From contig JAKAMD010000083.1 in the NCBI GenBank assembly GCA_021823875.1, positions 1 through 10,941 of the forward strand: a DNA stretch of 10,941 bases, read 5' to 3'. Below the pieces are notes generated by a model, which was not told the origin of the DNA, ran no database searches, and saw only the letters and a program-made list of their open reading frames with translations. Every line of letters begins with the position of its first letter. The first letter of the stretch is position 1. The position numbers and the translations under genes were made by a program. Source of the DNA: Pseudomonadota bacterium (lineage in GTDB: Bacteria > Pseudomonadota > Alphaproteobacteria > Rhizobiales > Xanthobacteraceae). This document shows positions 7,234 through 10,941 of the stretch, piece after piece.

Positions 7234-9006
7234 GTGAGAGGTATCTTTTCGACACTCGTCACCGTCTGGCGGATTGCCAGCCCGTTTTTCTTGCGCGCCG
7301 AAGATCGGTGGCCGGGCCGCATCCTGCTCGCCGCGGTCATCGCCATCGAGTTGTCGATCGTCGGCATCAACGTGTTGTTCAATTCATGGAATGCGCAGTT
7401 TTATAACGCATTGCAAAATCGCAATTGGTCGGATTTCGTCTATTACCTCAGCTATTTTTGTGTGCTGGCCGCAGCCTTCATCCTGCTCGCCGTCTACCAG
7501 CTCTATCTCAACCAGTGGCTCCAGATCCGTTGGCGTCGTTGGCTGACCGCAACTTATCTCGACCACTGGCTGGCCGGTGCCAATCATTATCGCATGCAGC
7601 TGCTCGGCGACGCCGCCGATAACCCCGACCAGCGCATCTCCGAAGACATCCGGCAATTCATCGATCTGACGCTCAATATCGGGCTCCAGCTCCTGAACTC
7701 CTGCGTCACGCTGGTCTCGTTCATGGCGATCCTGTGGGGGCTCTCGGCGGCCGCGCCGCTGCATCTGTTCGGCGTGCCCTACAACATTCCCGGCTATTTG
7801 CTGTGGGCCGCGCTGATCTATGCGGTCATCGGCACCACGCTGACCCATCTGGTCGGCCGCCCGCTGATCGCGCTCAATTTCCAGCAACAGCGTTATGAAG
7901 CGGATTTCCGCTTCAACCTCGTGCGGGTGCGCGAGAACTCCGAACAGATCGCGCTGCTCGACGGCGAGCGCGCCGAAACCGATCGCCTGCTCGTTCGCTT
8001 CGGCAATGTCGTTGGCAACTGGTACGCGATCATGACGCGACAGAAGAAGCTCACCTTTCTGACCGCCAGCTATACCCAGGCTTCTGTAGTGTTTCCCTTC
8101 ATCATGGTGAGCCCGGCCTATTTCGCCCGCGCCATCGAACTCGGCGGACTGATGCAGACCGCCAATGCGTTCGGCCAGGTACAGGGCGCGCTTTCGGTCT
8201 TCGTCAGCATCTACCGCAGCCTGGCCGAATGGCGCGCGGTGATCGAACGTCTTTCCGGATTCGACCAGTCGATCGCCGCCGCCCGCGCGGTGGCGGAAAC
8301 GGCGCCGGTGGTCACGGTCAAGCCGAGCGAGGCCGCCGCCGTCAGTTTCGATAATCTGGCGATCCGGCTGCCGAATGGCACGCCGCTGGTCGCCGCCGAT
8401 GCCGTCGCCATTCATGGCGGCGACCATGTGCTGGTGAGCGGGCGCTCCGGTTCCGGCAAATCGACACTGTTCCGGGCCCTGTCCGGCGTCTGGCCCTTCG
8501 GTTCCGGGACGGTCACCGTGCCCAAGGACGCCAAGCTGATGATCCTGCCGCAGCGGCCCTATTTCCCGATCGCGCCCCTCGGCCTGGCGGTCGCCTATCC
8601 GGCCGAGCCCGGCACGTTCGACGAGGCCCAGATAGCCGAATTGATCGGCGCAGTCGGGCTGCCCGATCTCGCCGGCCGCATCGAGGATGAACAGCACTGG
8701 AACCGCATGCTCTCACCCGGCGAACAGCAGCGGCTCGGCATCGCCCGCGCCATCCTGCAGGCCCCGGATTACCTGTTCCTCGATGAGGCCACGTCGGCGC
8801 TCGACGAGCCGTCGGAGGCCGCGCTCTACCATTTGCTGGAGACACGCCTGCCCAAGACCGCGATCGTCTCGATCGGGCACCGCTCGACGCTCGCCGCCAT
8901 GCACCGCCGTTTCCTCAAGCTCGTGCCCGAGGACAAGATCAGTCGTCTTCGCGAGCAAGCAACCGGCGCGCAGCCGGCCGGACCAGAGCCGGCCGAGGCG
9001 ACGTAG
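7234..9006 (+). CDS. ABC transporter, fused permease and ATPase, SbmA/BacA-like (BclA/YddA type)
   Basis: From the GTG at 7234 this is a 590-residue half-transporter for the inner membrane. Residues about 1-330 form the membrane domain with roughly six hydrophobic segments and motifs of the SbmA/BacA-like fold: LNQWLQIRWRRWLT, NPDQRISEDI, RVRENSEQIALLDGE. The C-terminal ATPase has Walker A GRSGSGKST (403-411), Q-loop LPQRPY (438-443), signature LSPGEQQR (493-500), Walker B YLFLDE (513-518) and H-loop His549 (IGHRS). The C-terminus is a short Ala/Pro tail. Relatives with this layout include rhizobial BclA (imports antimicrobial and nodule peptides), mycobacterial Rv1819c and E. coli YddA; many members have no known substrate. 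It presumably works as a homodimer. It stands alone, 141 bases after the hydrolase gene, and is followed by palindromic repeats. Class is sure; peptide or cobalamin import is only inference. Confidence 0.93.
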   Translation: MRGIFSTLVTVWRIASPFFLRAEDRWPGRILLAAVIAIELSIVGINVLFNSWNAQFYNALQNRNWSDFVYYLSYFCVLAAAFILLAVYQLYLNQWLQIRWRRWLTATYLDHWLAGANHYRMQLLGDAADNPDQRISEDIRQFIDLTLNIGLQLLNSCVTLVSFMAILWGLSAAAPLHLFGVPYNIPGYLLWAALIYAVIGTTLTHLVGRPLIALNFQQQRYEADFRFNLVRVRENSEQIALLDGERAETDRLLVRFGNVVGNWYAIMTRQKKLTFLTASYTQASVVFPFIMVSPAYFARAIELGGLMQTANAFGQVQGALSVFVSIYRSLAEWRAVIERLSGFDQSIAAARAVAETAPVVTVKPSEAAAVSFDNLAIRLPNGTPLVAADAVAIHGGDHVLVSGRSGSGKSTLFRALSGVWPFGSGTVTVPKDAKLMILPQRPYFPIAPLGLAVAYPAEPGTFDEAQIAELIGAVGLPDLAGRIEDEQHWNRMLSPGEQQRLGIARAILQAPDYLFLDEATSALDEPSEAALYHLLETRLPKTAIVSIGHRSTLAAMHRRFLKLVPEDKISRLREQATGAQPAGPEPAEAT

Positions 9007-9022
9007 CGAAACGATCGACCTT

Positions 9023-9069
9023 GTCCCGGGCGCAGCGCGGCATGACATGACGCGCAGCAGACCTGGGAC
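9023..9069. repeat. Intergenic palindromic repeat, copy A
   Basis: GTCCCGGG (9023-9030) pairs with CCTGGGAC (9062-9069), 8 bp with one G-T wobble, and GCGC stretches inside extend the structure imperfectly. The arms recall the GTCCCGGnnnCGC...CCGGGAC intergenic repeats of Bradyrhizobium-type genomes. It begins 16 bases after the ABC transporter stop and has no T run. Confidence 0.55.
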
Positions 9070-9094
9070 CGTTCGATATTCGGAGTTTGCCAAG

Positions 9095-9150
9095 ACCCCG
9101 GATCAGCGGCGCACCACTTAACTTCGTTCGTGCTGCGCCGCATCCGGGGT
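9095..9150. repeat. Intergenic palindromic repeat, copy B
   Basis: ACCCCGGAT (9095-9103) pairs with ATCCGGGGT (9142-9150), and GCGGCGCA (9106-9113) with TGCGCCGC (9134-9141). That makes 17 bp broken only by a 2-base bulge, with a few more pairs toward the loop at about 9118-9129. No T run follows on either strand, so it is a mobile-type or structural palindrome rather than a standard terminator. It lies 25 bases after copy A. Confidence 0.75.
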
Positions 9151-9167
9151 AGGCGCGCTGTGCGTGC

Positions 9168-9402
9168 CTATTCGCTCAGATCCGCGATGATCGTGTCGGC
9201 AATCAAGTTGCGCGTCACCACCCCGAGCACGTCTTTCGGACGCGGCACGTCCGGCCGGTCGATCACGATGGCAAGCTTCGGCTTGCGCGGCGAATGCGAC
9301 ATGCGGCTCATGACGTCGCGGATGAAGGCGTTGCTGCGCGTCGATAACGCTTATGTGCCGCCGGTCTGTCTCGACGACGGCGTGATCCAGGACGGCCTCA
9401 TC
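9168..9402 (-). pseudogene. Frameshifted remnant of a CBS-domain protein (possibly a ClC chloride channel C-terminus)
   Basis: On the minus strand one frame (9168-9350, ending TAG) reads FIRDVMSRM, then LAIVIDRPDVPRPKDVLGVVTR, then NLIADTIIADLSE at the stop. This looks like the last strands and helix of a CBS domain, with an ending like the VVGVITKEHVAD-type C-termini of bacterial ClC channels. The part that should precede it is in a different frame: DEAVLDHAVVETDRRHISVIDAQQRL (key parts ETDRRHISVID, codons about 9402-9325). The switch falls near 9325-9330, and an in-frame TAA at 9351-9353 blocks the downstream frame. There is no start or SD for an intact gene, and nothing upstream of about 9402 continues the domain. 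I read it as a truncated and frameshifted leftover. The CBS reading is moderately sure, the ClC link less so. Confidence 0.5.
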
Positions 9403-9513
9403 TGCACGAGACCGGCGCAAACCGAGCCCGATACGAACCAAAGGCTGGCACAATCAAATCGCGAGAAATCAACTTGCCCGCCGCCGGGACCGCGGGCCCT
9501 TCAAAAATGCACA

Positions 9514-9545
9514 CGGGCGACGGTTCTCTTGGGAACCGTCGCCCG
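9514..9545 (-). terminator. Rho-independent terminator of the porin gene
   Basis: A perfect 13-bp stem, CGGGCGACGGTTC (9514-9526) with GAACCGTCGCCCG (9533-9545), and a 6-base loop lies 43 bases downstream of the porin stop. On the minus strand it is followed after 5 bases by TTTTT (complement of 9504-9508). Confidence 0.85.
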
Positions 9546-9588
9546 CGAAGTTTGGGCAGAGTTTAGGCTACCTGCGCCTGCTTAGAGC

Positions 9589-10431
9589 TTACTTGAGGGC
9601 CGACAGCGCAGTGTCGAACTTCAGAGTAGCCACGAAGCGGGCATCGCAGAGGTCCATGCCCGTCGGACCAACGCACTGGACGGCGCTCGCCGCGTTGGTG
9701 TCGGTATCCCAGTAACGGAGATCGAGGGTGACGGCCTTGTAGTTGAATGCGAGGCCAACGTTCCAGGTGGTGTAGTCGGTGTTGCCGATCGCCGAAGCGT
9801 AGGTCTGACGGCCAACCGCGCCCGAGATGGAGGTGCCAATACCGGCCGGCAGAAACTGCGGCAGGGTGATGGTGGCGTTACCCTCGTAATACCAAGCGTT
9901 ATTGCCGGTGTTGCCGAAGTTGTCGCCGCCGACAACCGCGCCGCCCACCGTCAGCCAGTCGGTGACCTTCACCGACGGCTTAACGTAGAATTCGCCGTAG
10001 CTGAAGTTGCCGGTCGGCGAATAAACGCCCGTGGCCGGGGTCAACGCCATCGGCGACGGATACTCATAGTAGACGTAGCCGATATCGACGCCGAAGATGT
10101 TGTAGCTGAAGCGCGCACCGCCGCTGATGTCGAACTCGGCATCGGCGAAGCTCACGTTCGAGCCCCAGATACCGGTATACAGGGTGAGCCAATCGGCCGC
10201 CTTGTAATCGAGCTCGGTATAGCCCTGGACCGCCGGCTTGTGATTGGTCTGCGAGATGCCGCGCAGTTCGTAATCGGTCGTGAAGGCCACGCCGAACAGC
10301 ACGTCAAACGGGCTGGGCGCCGGAGCCGCCTCCATCTTCTTCGCCTTCACAGGCATGTCCGCAGCAACAGCAGGCGCTGCCACGCCAGCAACGGCCAACG
10401 CCGCGACAACAGACAAAACAACTTTCTTCAT
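9589..10431 (-). CDS. TorF-family outer-membrane porin
   Basis: The 280-residue protein has a clear Sec signal peptide (MKKVVLSVVAALAVAG..., cleaved near AVA at 21-23/24), then a Lys-rich stretch (KAKKMEAAPAPSP) and a beta-barrel-like body of alternating polar and aromatic residues. FGVAFTTDYELRGISQTNHKPAVQGYTEL, of which TTDYELRGISQTN is the core, is the hallmark of the TorF/Gcw_chp putative porin family; the paired YKAADWLTLYTGIW and VKVTDWLTVGG segments are also typical. The chain ends FVATLKFDTALSALK. Two late Cys residues (in VQCVGPTGMDLCDARF) can form a loop disulfide. These porins are thought to form outer-membrane diffusion channels; substrates are unknown. The gene is monocistronic, with a strong terminator and a long upstream region. 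A purine-rich AAGGGG lies about 8 bases before the ATG. Confidence 0.93.
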   Translation of the reverse strand: MKKVVLSVVAALAVAGVAAPAVAADMPVKAKKMEAAPAPSPFDVLFGVAFTTDYELRGISQTNHKPAVQGYTELDYKAADWLTLYTGIWGSNVSFADAEFDISGGARFSYNIFGVDIGYVYYEYPSPMALTPATGVYSPTGNFSYGEFYVKPSVKVTDWLTVGGAVVGGDNFGNTGNNAWYYEGNATITLPQFLPAGIGTSISGAVGRQTYASAIGNTDYTTWNVGLAFNYKAVTLDLRYWDTDTNAASAVQCVGPTGMDLCDARFVATLKFDTALSALK

Positions 10432-10575
10432 GGACCCTGCCCCTTTTTTGGTTCAGTCGATTCTGACTTTCGGTCAGCCGAGTGGAAACTCGCCCGTCAC
10501 CCCTGCGCACAAACCCCGAAACGAAACCCCGGCTGCGATCGACCCGTACGCAATAGGACGTGCAGTGCGTCAAAA

Positions 10576-10604
10576 TTTACATATGGGAACAGCTGCAACG
10601 GCAA
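10576..10604 (-). promoter_or_regulatory. Possible promoter of the porin gene
   Basis: On the minus strand TTGCCG (complement of 10599-10604), a 17-base spacer and TGTAAA (complement of 10576-10581) match the housekeeping consensus at four of six positions in each box. It would give a leader of about 135-140 bases. Weak, but the spacing and the AT-rich setting fit. Confidence 0.3.
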
Positions 10605-10792
10605 GATGAAAACGCGAGCAATTGCTGCCTTTTTAGGCGATTGAGGCTGGTATCGACAGAAACGCGATGGCCTGTTGCAAGGATGTCACAAAAAATCGAC
10701 AGGAAAAGTTGAGTTTTAAATGCCGCCGACGAGGCTTTCATCCATTTTCGCCGGTATCGCCATCCTTTGATGCCTTTCTCGGCAATAAGAAA

Positions 10793-10817
10793 CCCTGGGC
10801 GCCAGGGGCGCCCAGGG
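10793..10817 (-). terminator. Rho-independent terminator of the gene at the right edge
   Basis: CCCTGGGCGCC (10793-10803) and GGCGCCCAGGG (10807-10817) form a perfect 11-bp stem with a 3-base loop. On the minus strand it is followed by TTTCTTATTG (complement of 10783-10792). It lies 43 bases after the stop of the gene at 10861. Confidence 0.82.
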
Positions 10818-10860
10818 GGGGAATCAGTTGAACCTGCTATCAGCCGCGCGAACCGCTGCC

Positions 10861-10941
10861 TCAGGCCGCCGCCTTCTTGCGGTTGGCCTCGAGCCGCTTG
10901 TCGACCAGCGCCACGATGGCGTCGACCTTCGGGTTGGTCAT
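10861..10941 (-). CDS. C-terminal end of an unrecognised protein (gene runs off the right edge)
   Basis: The minus strand reads 26 codons to TGA at 10861-10863: MTNPKVDAIVALVD followed by KRLEANRKKAAA. Codon use is strongly G/C at third positions as in the neighbouring genes, and a good terminator follows, so this is probably real coding sequence. The Met falls exactly on the last three bases of the window; it may be the start of a very small protein or, more likely, an internal codon of a larger one. The segment looks like an amphipathic helix with a basic, Ala-rich end. I cannot name it. Confidence 0.55.
   Translation of the reverse strand: MTNPKVDAIVALVDKRLEANRKKAAA

Larger units (their letters stand above)
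9007..9588. other. Region without an intact gene: palindromes, gene remnant, terminator
   Basis: Between the ABC transporter stop and the porin stop no full reading frame has convincing protein character. It holds two imperfect palindromes (9023-9069, 9095-9150), a frameshifted CBS-domain remnant on the minus strand (about 9168-9402) and the porin terminator (9514-9545). A further 6-bp inverted repeat, GCCCGC (9476-9481) with GCGGGC (9492-9497), has no clear role. Confidence 0.7.
10432..10860. other. Long intergenic region upstream of the porin gene
   Basis: These roughly 430 bases hold no gene I can support. The middle (about 10568-10725) is clearly richer in A/T than the coding DNA around it. 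It contains the possible porin promoter (10576-10604), a small hairpin in the leader, CTGAC (10463-10467) with GTCAG (10473-10477), and at its right end the terminator of the next gene (10793-10817). Confidence 0.6.

Noticed and set aside
9095..9150. Palindrome as the terminator of the ABC transporter gene
   Set aside because: The stem is strong but no T run follows on either strand; kept as a repeat only.
9130..9585. 151-codon plus-strand open frame
   Set aside because: It runs through the CBS remnant in antisense and through the porin terminator; there is no convincing SD and no protein-like pattern.

Overview
The window is high-GC alphaproteobacterial chromosome, most likely from the Hyphomicrobiales (Rhizobiales), near Bradyrhizobiaceae/Xanthobacteraceae. 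The grounds are the GC-rich codon use, a CIRCE-controlled groES-groEL operon, a TorF-type porin, a CheZ-like protein, and short intergenic palindromes of a kind I remember from Bradyrhizobium-type genomes. No database was searched, so the placement is inference.

Layout from left to right. (1) 2-550 (+) is the 3' part of a CheZ-like chemotaxis phosphatase gene. (2) A minus-strand run covers 3223-681: a lipoprotein of unknown function with a Lys-Pro tail, an MFS transporter, and a small Cys-rich, probably zinc-binding protein. The gaps are about 54 and 101 bases, so partial co-transcription is possible. (3) 3373-5599 (+) is the groES-groEL heat-shock operon with a heat-shock-type promoter candidate, a CIRCE operator, a palindromic repeat in the groES-groEL spacer and a strong terminator. 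(4) 5637-6086 (-) encodes a small secreted META-domain-like protein, divergent from 6226-7092 (+), a dienelactone-hydrolase-family protein with a Tat-type leader. (5) 7234-9006 (+) encodes a fused permease/ATPase ABC transporter of the SbmA/BacA-like class (BclA, YddA, Rv1819c relatives). (6) 9007-9588 has no intact gene: it holds two palindromic repeats, a frameshifted remnant of a CBS-domain gene on the minus strand, and the porin terminator. (7) 9589-10431 (-) encodes a TorF-family outer-membrane porin, preceded by about 430 bases of relatively AT-rich DNA. (8) The right edge carries the 3' end of another minus-strand gene (10861-10941) with its own terminator at 10793-10817.

Most of this is ordinary housekeeping and envelope content: protein folding, lipoprotein, transporters, porin. 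I found no CRISPR array, RNA gene, insertion sequence, phage module or recognisable defence or biosynthetic system, and no convincing undescribed system. The points most worth a second look are the decayed CBS-domain remnant, the palindromic repeats (one inside the groESL transcript), the BacA-like ABC transporter, and two conserved-looking proteins of unknown function.
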